From contig NC_053121.1 of the NCBI RefSeq assembly GCF_010015445.1, positions 31,602,434-31,666,433 of the forward strand: a stretch of DNA of 64,000 nucleotides. The letters run 5' to 3'. The position numbers and the translations under genes are program-made. Source of the DNA: Perca fluviatilis. Lineage: Eukaryota > Chordata > Actinopteri > Perciformes > Percidae. Numbering within the stretch: position 1 is the first letter of the stretch; every line of letters starts with the position of its first letter. Shown one piece after another: positions 35,171 through 46,752 of this stretch. The notes beneath the pieces are model-generated. The model saw nothing but the letters and a program-made list of their open reading frames with translations. It searched no databases and was not told where the DNA came from.

Positions 35171-35804
35171 GCTGCGGTTGAGGCTATAGCAGGAGGTAAA
35201 TAAGCATAACACTGTGCTGATTTGTTGTTTAATAAAAGAGGGATTAAAAACAAATTTGGATCAGATTCCCAAGTGGGTGTCTGCGTTGTTGATCTGATTA
35301 CCATACCATGATTGTTCACAGACAAGTATTGAGGTACAATGGGTGTTGTACAAATGTATGTGTCCCACAGTGAAATTGTTTCCGCTGCCGCATCTTTGTT
35401 AATCATCAACGGACGAGTCTCGTCTTTTCTCATCTTTTTGTTTATTTCATTTGTTTTGTGTCTTTCTTTTCTTGCCACTGTGGCTATGACTGCTCTTTTT
35501 GAGTAGCCAGTTTATCTACAATTTATTCCAAACAAAGCCATGTTCATGCTGCCAAAACATGAAATGCTTGACTTCCTGTGTATGAGAGGATTGTTTCCTG
35601 GAAAGACTCAACCTACACTGAATATGTAAAACAACTTTTATGATCTGTAGGTTAAATTACCATTGTGTTAAATCAAAGGATAATATAAAAGGTAATGTTT
35701 TTTCTTGAAAATGTCTGATAATTACTTTTAGTTTTCACTGTAACAAAAGTCAGCCCTTGACCTTCAAGCCATTAGCAAAGCTGGAAAACTACTCTTTATT
35801 AGTA

Positions 35805-36190
35805 AAGTATGTCTGCTCCCACTTCAGGCCCGTCCCGCTGTGGAAGCCTAGAATTTATGTTCCGCGGGGAGCACACTGGTGAACAGACGACTCACATGTG
35901 TCTTTGCACTGCTTCCCTGCGGTCTCCTTTAAAAGCATTCTGAACTGATTTGGGGGGATATCGTAAAGCAAATGATAAATTTGTACCCCTGTCAAGTGCG
36001 ACTGTGCACTGACGATTTGCTCCAGGAATCATGTAGGAATGCTATATATCCCGACTGATTGCTGCTCCCCGCTAGCTGATGGCAAAATGCATTACATCAT
36101 TAAAGGTATCGGAGAAAATAACTTAGGCTTTGTTCCTGCTGTTGTTCTGACATCGAACAGACCGTTTGATGTAATAAAGATCTATGCTGA
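35805..36190. promoter_or_regulatory. Candidate conserved non-coding element
   Basis: Unique balanced sequence with gtctcctttaaaagcattc, atatcgtaaagcaaatgata, ctgacgatttgctcc and cattacatcattaaagg. No coding signature is seen. Confidence 0.33.
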
Positions 36191-36599
36191 GAGACAGACA
36201 CTGAACATGTGTCTCCCTGCTAAAAACAAATGCATTTTCATCTTCTCCCTGCTTCTCTCTGTTTTCCTCTAACGTCTCAACATCTTGCAAATGGTTCCTG
36301 GCAAGTGCAGATACCATATCTGCCATTGTGCATCGGCCTGCTATTGCATTTTACATTCTTCTTGTTTAATTTCCTCCTTTGCATGTCTTTGATTTTACTT
36401 CTACCATACAGAGGACATTGTTTTACCACCAAATTATACATTTCATTAAAAGACAAAACCTTTTTGCCTTGAGAAACAACACAAGGAAGGTAACTTTTGA
36501 TATATATTATAAATGGAGTAAATAGTGAACTATTTTTCCAATTGCAAAATATGTCATTGCCCCATGGAACAATTAATCAATTAACTATTTGAACAGGCC

Positions 36600-37360
36600 A
36601 CTTGAGGAGTAATTGGCATTTGAACTGTATACCACCCTGAATCCCTTTGTATTTGGAAAGTATACAGGAGGAGCGCGTGCTTTCAGATTAGTGGCGTGAA
36701 ATGGCGCGTTAAAGGCGGGCGTGCGCCGCATGCCGCCGCCTCGGCTGCCCCATCCCTGCCTCAGTGGTGGCTGGTAATCCCCCTGGGCAGAGGCAATAAA
36801 ACTCCAATTTCTACTGTACCTGCCAGCTGGGCGCCTTAGTCAGTTCGAAACACAGGGAGCATGAAATTCCTCAGGAGCCATATCAAAGCGCCAGCCCCCT
36901 TCATTATGACATCAGAACCTTCTGAAGTCAACAAGCATGAAGGCAGACTGGAGCGCTGCGTGGGTTCACAGCCTTGAAGGGGGATCCGTCGCTATTAAGG
37001 GCTGTGCAGGGGCATAGCGAACAGAGGGCAAGGGGGGAGAGAGGGATTACATCTATCACCATGTATATGTGCTTCCATCTAAAAGGCTTGCCTGCCATTT
37101 TCTGCCCCCAGCAAGTCCCCCAACTGTTATGATAGCCGAGACAGTAATAAAGGCTTTGGCGGTATCATAAACACAGCATGATGTTGGGTATCAAATACTT
37201 AAGGGCCTGTGAGGAAGATCTAAAGAGAAGCCCAGAATGCGGGTAGAAATGTAAACATAGTAATGGTGATAATTACAGCTGGTTGTGGCCACGATCCATT
37301 TGTCATCTTAATAAACGCCTCTTAAAGCCATAAAGTAAAGCTGAAGTGCAAGCAGACCTA
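36600..37360. promoter_or_regulatory. Candidate conserved element with GC-rich core
   Basis: A CpG-rich core (about 36670-36760, gaaatggcgcgttaaaggcg, then ccgcatgccgccgcctcgg) sits inside an otherwise AT-rich desert. To its right are cgctattaagggctgtgc, tatgatagccgagacag and repeated CDX/HOX9-13-like cataaa words (37165-37170, 37329-37334). No frame is convincing across the core. It could be a short CpG island, an enhancer or an unrecognised non-coding promoter. Confidence 0.38.
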
Positions 37361-38739
37361 TAAAGTCATAACGACCATATTTTAACACTAAAGTGATTGG
37401 GAGTCACAACTATTAATGTACTAATGTAAATACAGCAATCAGATGCAAAACTGGAGGAAGCCACACTAGATTTAGCAAATGACTGTTAAATATTTCAAAA
37501 ACATTTGAAAAAGTGATAAAACATATACGATCCTCCTCAGGATATCAGGCCATTTCAGGAGCAAATGGCTATAAGATAAAACAAAGAAGAGACAAAAAGA
37601 AGAAGAACAAAAAAGAACATTTTGCACAATAATTGTGGGGTAATCTAAGGAAAATATATACTTAACTAATACTTTTTCCCAGCTTGAACCTGGACAACCT
37701 GGGCTCTGATCCCAACTCATGTCAACAGTTTTTTCTACTAAACCAAACAAACAAATCTTTCCCCATAGCCTTATTGTCTAACCTGCATTGGTGGTATAAA
37801 AATTGTCACTTTATGTTGTATGTAACAATACAACGCAATACAAAATACAAATACAAAAAAACTGCTGTGCATGTCAAAATATAAGTTACATTTATCATCA
37901 TGATCTTAACAAACGAGAATCTGAAATGTATTCAAGTCCCACTCGTGTTCATTCTGCTCTGTTAACTCATTCAGAGTGTAGTTTTCCTAACTCCATAGTA
38001 GTTACACTATCTCGCAGATATCCTACACACTCACACTGTTCTAGAAGTGTTGAAAGAGGCCGTCTCCATGCATGGCAACCATTACAGTCAAGCCCAATGA
38101 GATGGTCCATTGGAAATGAACAGATCTGTTTTGTTAAGTGATCATCAGTGAGTGCAATTAATCATTTGGGCAATTATTAATCCTGGGGGTTTCCTGGTAC
38201 TGTTTCACAGAGAAGGTAATCTCAGGCAGGGGACTCTGTTGGCTCTTCACAGTGATGTGTATACAGCACTACTGTGTAGTGTTAAATTTTACTTGTGAAT
38301 AAAGTTTCACAATTGTGCGCTGGTCGACTTAACTTCACAGTTACACCAGGGTAAAGAATAAGCCTGCGATGCATGATTGTATAAAGCTTTTAAAGACCTA
38401 AAATACTGAAAAACTAAACTACAATGAGCATTATACATTATCTGGTTTGTTTTTTGTCAGTCTGGACTTTGATACTGAGTTTAAAATGTTTTTTTCGTGT
38501 GGACGTTTGGACAAAAATGGAATAAAATGCTAGTTTTCAAAGGAATGTGTTCCTTGACAAATATGATAATTTGTTAGAGCACTCATCAAAGCTGAACGAT
38601 CCATTTCTTCTGTGAGCTGGAGTGAGTGGACACACATGTTAATAATCCAAACTGTTTCCACAATTGTTTAAAAGGGAATATTGGAGACATTTAAAACCAG
38701 GATCTAGTCTGGAGTGGAATGTGCTTTAATTGCCGTCCT
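37361..38739. other. Unique AT-rich sequence
   Basis: No repeat or motif cluster stands out. A 112-codon plus-strand frame at 37803-38141 has no signature. Confidence 0.4.
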
Positions 38740-39290
38740 TGGCAAAAGAAGCAAGCTTGAGTATTTGATCTTGCCCAGTGTTGGCACCGTTCTGGGGAAC
38801 ACGCCTCCATTTTAAACATGGCCAGTCACTTTCTTCCTGCCAAATCAATAAAAAACAATAATTGTTGATGATAACAATGACTGAGCACATTCAGTCCATG
38901 GTCCAATCTGGCCAAATTCTGATCATTTCTGTGGCTTCCAAAACAACACGTAGCCCACATTAAAAGCAAAATGAAATTTCTCATGATGGATGACTTTAGG
39001 AGGCCTCTGAACAGGAATGGCCATCCAAAACGCTGGGATGCGATCCAAAATCTTTGCATAATGGCTTCAGCTGCCTTGTCAGTCACCTGAGCCCACTCCG
39101 CTTTTTAATCGAACCGCCAGTAATGAGTCGGTCAAATGTGACCTGACAAATTGATTTGGATTCCCATCTGATGAGTCCTTCCACGAAACAGTCCCTCTGT
39201 ACATTGGGCCAAACGTTGTCACGGAAAGAAATGAAATGAAGAAATGCAATAAGCAGAGATGCAATAAAAGTTCCAGACAGGCCTTTGATC
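38740..39290. promoter_or_regulatory. Candidate conserved non-coding element
   Basis: The block contains aaatcaataaaaaacaataa, ttgttgatgataacaatgac, ctttgcataatggc, gctttttaatcgaaccgcca and tgacctgacaaattgatttg. FOX/SOX and homeodomain words are dense, and simple repeats are absent for 550 bp. Confidence 0.38.
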
Positions 39291-39689
39291 AATAAAAGAT
39301 AAATGAATGTGAACTGTCTGATTTAAAGGGACAGGTGATGAAATTTAGCTGCAGTGTTAAAAAAACAAAAAAAACAATAGTGTTGTATTTGATTGGACTT
39401 TACATGAGCATACAGCACAACTGCACTGCAGCTGCCTTATTTACCTCAAACTAATATTCATACACATGCATCTGTGATTTCAGCCTCATGCATGTGCAAA
39501 CACAGTCATCAAGCACACATGTTCTCTTGCACACATGCAGTGTAAACAGAACACCTAAAGTATTGCTATGGACAAATTATGTTTTCTTACTTGGTTTTGT
39601 GAGATATTATTCTAATGATAAATGCACATAACATTTTACATAATTAAAAAAGGCTTAAATTAAACCTCTCAGCCATCCCAACTTTTTAA

Positions 39690-39731
39690 AATTTGCTGAA
39701 GACAATGCTTAATTTGCTGAAGACAATGCTT
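39690..39731. repeat. 21-bp tandem duplication
   Basis: The unit aatttgctgaagacaatgct (plus t) occurs twice in direct succession without a mismatch, which points to a recent duplication. Confidence 0.93.
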
Positions 39732-39759
39732 AATATTTTTTTTTAAATAGCAGGGAGCA

Positions 39760-40080
39760 TATAAGGCTCCCAAACTGTATTCCGGAGTTTGGGGAGTCAG
39801 TGGGCCTAGCACAGGGATTCACTTGGGAGGCATTTCGCTGTCACTTACATGCAGACTCTTTATCAAATTGTGTCCGACAAACACATCTCACATTCTGCTT
39901 CTCCGTGCTCTGCAGACTCCCAGGAGGAAATGTCTCAATGTCCTATCTGCCTGCCTGAATGATGATATCTAAATCTCTGAGCAGCTGCTCTGCCAAAAAC
40001 AATGAGGAGAGTGAAGGGGATCAGGAGTAGTCGGAGACATGTTGGGACACTCTAGAGACCTTTACAAGGCCCGTTCCGAG
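39760..40080. promoter_or_regulatory. Candidate conserved non-coding element
   Basis: Unique sequence with gggattcacttgggagg, tctttatcaaattgtgtcc, atgatgatatctaaatctct and ctgagcagctgctctgcc, the last including an E-box CAGCTG. It is followed by a G-rich run at 40082-40092. Confidence 0.3.
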
Positions 40081-40280
40081 AGGGGGGGGAGGACAGTGGG
40101 GAAAACTGGACCATACTTTAAAAGCATACTGTACTTTTGCCTCAATGGAGTTTAGTTAGATTATTGGGAAAATAAAAGTTGGACTTAAATTTGGGATGGC
40201 CTTGAAGTTTTGGATGCCTTCTTCAACAAAAGAATTGATCGCACAACATTAAACCAATTTATGTACTTTATAAAACCTAA

Positions 40281-40822
40281 TATCGTCACCTTCCTAAAAT
40301 AATGGCCTAAGTGGCCTATGGTTAGGGTTAGGGTTAGGTGCCTTGAAAGCAGATATACAGTATATTTATTAATGCTTTCACTCAAAAATGTTATGACAAT
40401 AGATGATTGTTGACATAGTAATATCAATGTCTGTCAATTATGCAACATAAGAGGAATAAATGCCTTTGTGACTTAGGCAATTTTAAACCTTCAACTCTGT
40501 CAACAATCAGTGTGTTTACATGCACAGAAACCTCATCACTTACCAATTGGGGGCCCTGAATCATGGAAATAACTTCAGTGATAGAGTGGTAGATTTTTGT
40601 TTATATTGCCACATTGTCTTTTGACTTAGGCAAAATAAAATGGCCTAAGTCACACTCTTGACATAGGCCATTATACTAAAGGTGTAGAATCACATGACCT
40701 GTTCAACTGAGGATGTAGGCAATTTTACCAGAGGTGGCCAGCACCATGAGGAGATGATTTAGGCAAGAAAATCATTATTGTCAAAAAATGACTTAGGCCA
40801 TTATTTTAGGAAGGTGACGATA
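40281..40822. mobile_element. MITE with perfect 32-bp terminal inverted repeats
   Basis: Left end 40281-40312 (tatcgtcaccttcctaaaat, then aatggcctaagt) and right end 40791-40822 are exact reverse complements over 32 bp. The outermost TA at both ends fits a TA target-site duplication, which would put it near Tc1/mariner-type elements, though the termini are not the usual ones. There is no coding capacity. The motif GACTTAGGC(C)A recurs internally in both orientations (40470, 40623, 40641, 40660, with variants at 40712 and 40756). A ggttagggttagggttagg tract lies just inside the left end. Confidence 0.85.
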
Positions 40823-40999
40823 CGTAGCTTAATAGTGCTTAATCAACAAAATGAAAACAGGTTTATGTTTTATATTTCTAAGATATTTTCCAACCTGCAA
40901 GAAATTTTATAACGTGTAACATATCCCCCAATTTGCTAAATTGCTAAATTATTTTTCCTGAAAGGAAAAAATATCTGTCACATATTCACTGATGCGTAC

Positions 41000-41200
41000 G
41001 GGGTGATGGGCAATAACTTTTGTGGTTCAGTCCTTCCTGTGAAGTTAAAGGATTTCCCCTCCTCCACCCTGCTGAGCGAGGTGAGGCGAAAACTTTCGGA
41101 GCACCATTGGGAGGCTAATTAACAAGGCGGGTGTGAAGAAACTCTTGCTCTTGGTTGTTTTTACCCCCTGACGGGAAAAACCCATTGAATCGCTCTACTT
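41000..41200. promoter_or_regulatory. Candidate conserved non-coding element
   Basis: Unique block with gatgggcaataacttttgtg, gaggctaattaacaaggcg (homeodomain core) and cctgacgggaaaaaccc. It begins about 180 bp after the right end of the perfect-repeat MITE. Confidence 0.28.
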
Positions 41201-44200
41201 CAGAGTGTGCCTATTACTTACAGAGAGGAAGTTGGATGTGTTTTCCTTGACTGCCCCCCCTCCAACTCTCCTCCAACTCACTGTTGCACATGCATATACA
41301 GAAACACACCTTCCCATGTCCACACAAACTGAGATTTTTGATGCTTAATCTCACACACAGATAGAGGTCCACATAATAGCACTTTTTAATTTCTAAATTC
41401 ATCATTAAAGGAGCTACTTAACACTAGCCGTAAATCTTGTTTATTCCTCCAGTGGTTTCACTTTTTTACCTCACCAGGATGTGTTCAGTACACTGTGACA
41501 TCCCTGTTGGGTGTGGTTACAGGTGCCTCAGAGCACTTCTGACCACACACTACTACCAACAGGCTGCAGCATAAACTGAGTGCAATTGGTTGCCAACACC
41601 ACAGAAAGAATGCAGGACTGAACAATGGCGAGTCCAACTCGCCTCCAGTGGCCAAAGATTCTTATAGCTAAACTAAAGGGCATTATATGATGCCCTAATG
41701 GTATGAAACGAAACACAGTTCCTGTCTCCTAAGTGGGAGCGGCCTCATTTGTAAGTGTAGTGAACGTCATATGGATGGATGAATTTTTATATTTGTTATA
41801 GTTATATTTGTATCATGTATTTATATTTTCTTTTGCTAACATTAGATATTTGCACAGTTAAAACACATATTTAGCATAATAAAAAAAAAGTTATCTGTGG
41901 CGTTCGTGAACATTAGTTGATCTGTGCTGCCAGATCGTGCGAGATACAGAAACGGGTCTTCAACAAAGTTCATTTTCTGCGCATCTCCTGTCCGTCTGAA
42001 AAATGCCATTTTAGTATCAGAATGTTTGGAAGATATGTGGCTTGTGAAAAATGGGTCCAATATTTACTTTGGTGACTATGGGGCAAAAGAATCATTCATA
42101 ATCTGTGTTCACGTTCACTACTCTCCATTGGAATCAATACACTCAGGACCTGCCGCTAGTCTCCTAAAGAGGCGTGGCAGTGGCAAGCCCATGTGACAGA
42201 TACAGGATATTACTCTGAGTTGGGGCGTCTCTGTTCTAAACCGTCTCTGACAATGCTTCCCTTGAGCTGGGTGGTGGAACTGGGCCCGACGTCCACTGGT
42301 TCGTCACCAACCGTACACTTACTGTTCACAGCTCACTAAAGACAATAAAAAGACACTTATCAGCCTCATTGGAGATTGAAATAAATAACATTAAAAGTAC
42401 ACCTGGGTTTATCAGTAATATTCAAATATAAGTAAAGTTTCCTGCAACTGGACCTGCAAATTATTTTCCATATGTCTGCTTTCTACTTCCAAGTTGTAAC
42501 ACTGAGGCATCATCTTATTGTTTTGCTTCTACTGAGTTAATGTGAATGTAGCCCAAGTCTCAGGCCTCCTCCATCTCTGTCTCTCTCTCCCTTCCTTCTT
42601 GAGATCTAGTATTTTGTTCGTGTGCTGTCCTCCTGTTTCTCTTGGCACCTTATTAGCACCACGGCTGTTCTTAAGGAGCACATCTGGACACTGATCTTAG
42701 CAGCGATGGGCAAATGGCCATGACTTTTGCTAAATGCTCTATATATAATCCTTGTATGTTTAAGTCTATTAAATACACATAGTGTGCTTGATCTATAAAT
42801 TGTCTTCGGTGCTCTCTTGAATAGTCACTGACTTCTTGTAGTAGTTTATACCTTTTTCTTGCCAGATGGATAAAACATGACATCATTGCCTTATCTCAGA
42901 AATGGTGAACTCTCAATTATTGGTATTATAAACTCTATTCATTCCACTGTAAAATCAAAACACTATTTATTGTTTTATTAAGGTAAACATGACAACAGGT
43001 GTCCTTGAGCAAGACAGTGGATTTCTACCAGCTCTATTCATGCTGTGCTGCCTCTGAGACCACTCTAGAGGAGGTAAACACCCTTCTTTCAGAAAAAACA
43101 CTGTTTTCTAGCCAGTTTATTTTGAACTCGTTCAGTTTGAGCGGACCTCATATTTGCAGCACTCCAATTAAAAACTAGACAGAGCTAACACTGTTTTGTT
43201 CCCATACCAGACCCTGAATGGGTACAGTGTGACACATATTGCACAAAATGGAAAAACCTAATCAACCCTCTTCCCCTCGTGCACTCTTTCTGTTCATCTT
43301 TAATGGGAAATTTGAGAGAGTACTGAGTACAGAGCTTAGTCTGTCACATCACATGACGCGCTGCAACTAATGCAGTCGACAAATGGGCATATCATGGATC
43401 CCAGTTTTGTGAACGATCCCTCTTCAGAAACAGGTGGCAGCCGCTGTAAGACCAGATGTCCCAGTGCAGCCGTGGTAAAATGGGATCTGTCGCATACAGT
43501 GGTGAACAATGCGTGACGAAGACCGAAGGTGGTCCGGCTTGTGTTCAAACTCCAGGGGGGCCAACAATGGGGTGAAGTCTGGCAAGGGGGATGGGGTGTG
43601 CAGACTCTCCCAGACTGCCCCCCAGTTGTGCCCAGTCCTCTGGGGTAAATGAAGAACACGAGCGACCCCACCTTTGAAAACCATCCCCAGCTCCAATGTT
43701 AGGAAGTGGATGCTTTTCAACAATGAGGAAGTCATCTCAAACATCCATGAGCTGCCTTTCCCCTCGATACATAACACTTCATATCCATCGGTTCCTTTGT
43801 TCAGACATCTCTGCTTGTTAATGCCATGCTACAAAACCTGCTACGGCCATTTGCTCACACTGTATAAATAGACAGTAAGCATTACCGGTGTGATGGAAGT
43901 AAGGTTGTGGAACTATGCCAATGTCTGCTGAAAGCTGTCGCCAGATGGCATGTGAACAAACCATAACTGAGCCACGCTGTTACAAAATTAGCCCTAACAC
44001 TTTTGCCTCATTTTCCTGGCATGCTTGAATTTTGTGTTTTGACATGTTGTTAGTATTTTTACAAATATGATGAGCAGATCTGTCCAGAGAAATCAGAAAC
44101 AGAACTCACATAAGTGAGACTTTGTCACAGGAGTCAACAGGTGTTCTTAAAAGCTGAGACCACAGAAGTACAATTGGAATATAGAATATTCAGAAGTTAC

Positions 44201-44399
44201 GCCTTCACTGATGAAACTGACGGACACATTTCACATTAATGGGTAGTTGCAGCTGCTGCTGCTAACACAAGTTTGAATTCAAGCTTTCAGGCTGCTAGAA
44301 TCAATTTAATGGCCAAGTACAATTAATGTATGGATGACACTGTCAACTAAAAAAAGCTTCATAGCATAATAATGTATCTTAAATTTGCAGTAAATAACA
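41201..44399. other. Mostly unique sequence
   Basis: Frames at 43336-43777 (minus, 111-117 codons, overlapping in two frames) lie in a GC-richer stretch, but no domain is recognised; a decayed transposon is possible. The remainder is AT-rich and unremarkable. Confidence 0.38.
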
Positions 44400-45100
44400 A
44401 TAAAGGGATATTTCACTGCTGGAAAGATGAATATGTATTTAAATTGGGTCATGTATGTAGTAGAAATGTGAAATCATTTTAGAAGTTGGTGCCTTCTAGA
44501 CCGAGAAAAGCCAAAAAATGTATTTTTGGCTCATGTGGATGAAAGACAACAACTCCCAGAATGCACTTGCTTTGCTTCCCTACAAGGCCACTTCCAAGCC
44601 ACGCAGCCAAGTCAAGTGGGTTTTATTGTCATTTCAACCATATACACTGCATATAGTGAAACTAAACAATGTTTCACTGTGGCTCAAGCGGTGTTAAACA
44701 TTTCAAATATATACAAAAACGACATTTTATAAAAACAACATTATATAAAAATGACATTATAAACGACATTATATAAAAACGAAATACGAGACAGGCTACA
44801 TTTAGTGCACACACATTATAGACTATACATAAAGTGCAACTCGACTCGCATCGGGTAGTGACAGTCCCACCCCCTATGGGTGGGTTGAAAACAGGCGGAA
44901 CTAGCTAGCTAGTCTATAGCATCTGGCCGAGAAAGCCTCTGATGACGCAAAATGACGATTTTTGTATTATCAGAGTTTTTTATCCAGACACACAATACAG
45001 AGATCTATCGTCTCAGGGAAGCAAGGTCATTCCAAAATACTACCGGGTTTCTACTGATACAAAGCTTAATGCTAATAGGTGAAGTATTCTTAAGATGTAT
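44400..45100. repeat. Dispersed teleost repeats, probably nested
   Basis: Outer pieces at 44400-44605 (agacaacaactcccagaatg, then cacttgctttgcttccc) and 44900-45100 (gcctctgatgacgcaaaatg, then gcttaatgctaataggtgaa) resemble one repeat that I recall. Between them lies gtcaagtgggttttattgtc followed by atttcaaccatatacactgc, a different teleost repeat that seems to interrupt the first. A degenerate tandem array of acgacattatataaaa sits at 44720-44785. Exact junctions were not resolved. Confidence 0.5.
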
Positions 45101-45950
45101 TGCAATCGTAAAATGAATTCTTAAAGGTAACAAAATAGGACAGAAATATTCATATCATGACTGTGTAATTGCTTCGACCATGCTGTACAACATAGTAGTG
45201 GTACATTGTGAAATGTGACTGAGCTCTCTGCTAAGCTTACAGTGTAGTTGTAGTGTACATGATTGTAATTCATGTCATAGTTTCAGACAGATCAAAAAGG
45301 ACATGTATTTAATAGCGCATATGCTGGCATGGCTTGAAAGGACAAATCATTCTTCAACCACTGCTCATGTCTATTTGTAAAGACAAGTGTGACATACTTT
45401 CATTCTTTCAGGTGCACAGGTGCAAAACAGAAATATTATTCCTGCACCGGAACGAATGCTGATATTGACCTGAATCTTCCTTGTAAATAAATCAATTTTA
45501 AATAGTCTTTGATGATTTTAAGTTAGCTTTCAGCACCTTTTATTTTTATAATTTTAATGGTAGCTGCACTGTCGACGTTGCTCTGTAAAGAACAGTTTAA
45601 AACTAGACCTCATACATGCAAGTTTCCGAAATATGGACACAGTGCACATCATACTGGTTAAGGAATGAAAGTAGGCCTAGTGGCTCAAATCAGATTTTTA
45701 CCAGTTTTGATATAAGCAATACATTAAATAACTCCATGTATTGTAAAAGAAGGAGTTACACAGGTTTGCCTGACTTTAAGCTTTTTTTTTTTGCTGATTC
45801 TGATCTCTGGCTGCACATACATATTATGAGTCTTATTGAGTCATCAGCAAACAAGATTAACAGTGAAAACACACCGTGCTCGTAAGCATCACGTATAGCC
45901 CGCAAAGCGTATTTCTCTGCGCCGGTCACAATGCGATCCCTCACCTCTCG

Positions 45951-45953
<3 letters not shown>
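45101..45953. other. Unique sequence
   Basis: I see no gene, repeat or strong motif cluster here; the 89-codon frame at 45616-45885 is unremarkable. Confidence 0.4.

Positions 45954-45997
<44 letters not shown>
45954..45997. repeat. (CT)n microsatellite
   Basis: About 22 CT units. The Arg/Glu or Ser/Leu frames across it are artefacts of the repeat. Confidence 0.97.
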
Positions 45998-45998
<1 letters not shown>

Positions 45999-46051
45999 AT
46001 AGAAAGAGACAGGATGAGTGAGGAAAACTGTGATAATTGTAGCCTATGTGG

Positions 46052-46073
46052 CTGTGTGTGTGTGTGTGTGTGT
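46052..46073. repeat. (GT)n microsatellite
   Basis: About 11 GT units, 55 bp after the CT run. Confidence 0.93.
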
Positions 46074-46319
46074 TACACTCTGTCCGTCTGTCGGTCTCTC
46101 TCTCTGTATGCCAGATCACGTGTCAGCCAAAATCACCATGAACCTAGTTGTTTTATTTTGAAATGTGTTTTATATTTGTAAAGTATGCGGTTGCACTGTG
46201 GTCTTCCTGTATGTGATTACCTGCCTGACGACGCAGCGGCTCTGCGCCCGGTATAGACGGACAGATTGGATAACATGGGCGCCGAAATAAAAATAGCTGC
46301 GCTATGCGGCTATACGCGA

Positions 46320-46752
46320 CGCTTACAGCCATGCTAGTGGCTCTGTGAGATTGTACTGAGGCACAGTGGTGCTTTGAGCTAAAAGCTAATGCCACTATGT
46401 TAACACGCTCACAATAATAATGCTAACTGATGGTAAGCACGTATAAAGTTTACCATCAGTATGTTAGGCTAGCATATTAGCATGGTAACATTTACTAATA
46501 ATAGTAGTAATAGTAATAACAGGGGATGATGGAAAAGTCATTGTTTTTTTAGGTATTCAGTCAGAATTAGGTCATAAACCAAAATATTGGACAATTTAAG
46601 TTCAAGAGATTAGTTCATTCTGAGGGTGATATTAATGTGTATACCACATTTTATGGAAATCCAACCAGTAGTTGTCAAGATATTAAAAGTAGTGGACCAA
46701 CCAAATAGACCAACATTGCCATCCTAGAGCCATGCTGCAAACTTGGCTAAAA
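46320..46752. repeat. Dispersed teleost repeat (gccatgctagtggctctgtg)
   Basis: In order it reads cagccatgctagtggctctg, gctaatgccactatgttaac, gtatgttaggctagcatatt, aggtcataaaccaaaatatt, aaatccaaccagtagttgtc and ccatcctagagccatgctgc. This order matches a very abundant fish repeat I recall. Internal deletions relative to the usual form are likely. Confidence 0.65.

Noticed and set aside
35071..35478. 135-codon minus-strand frame
   Set aside because: Lies in a regulatory-looking block; no family signature or supported start.
43336..43777. Overlapping 111- and 117-codon minus-strand frames, considered as a decayed transposase or reverse transcriptase
   Set aside because: I could not align them with catalytic motifs of either; kept only as an unassigned GC-richer stretch.
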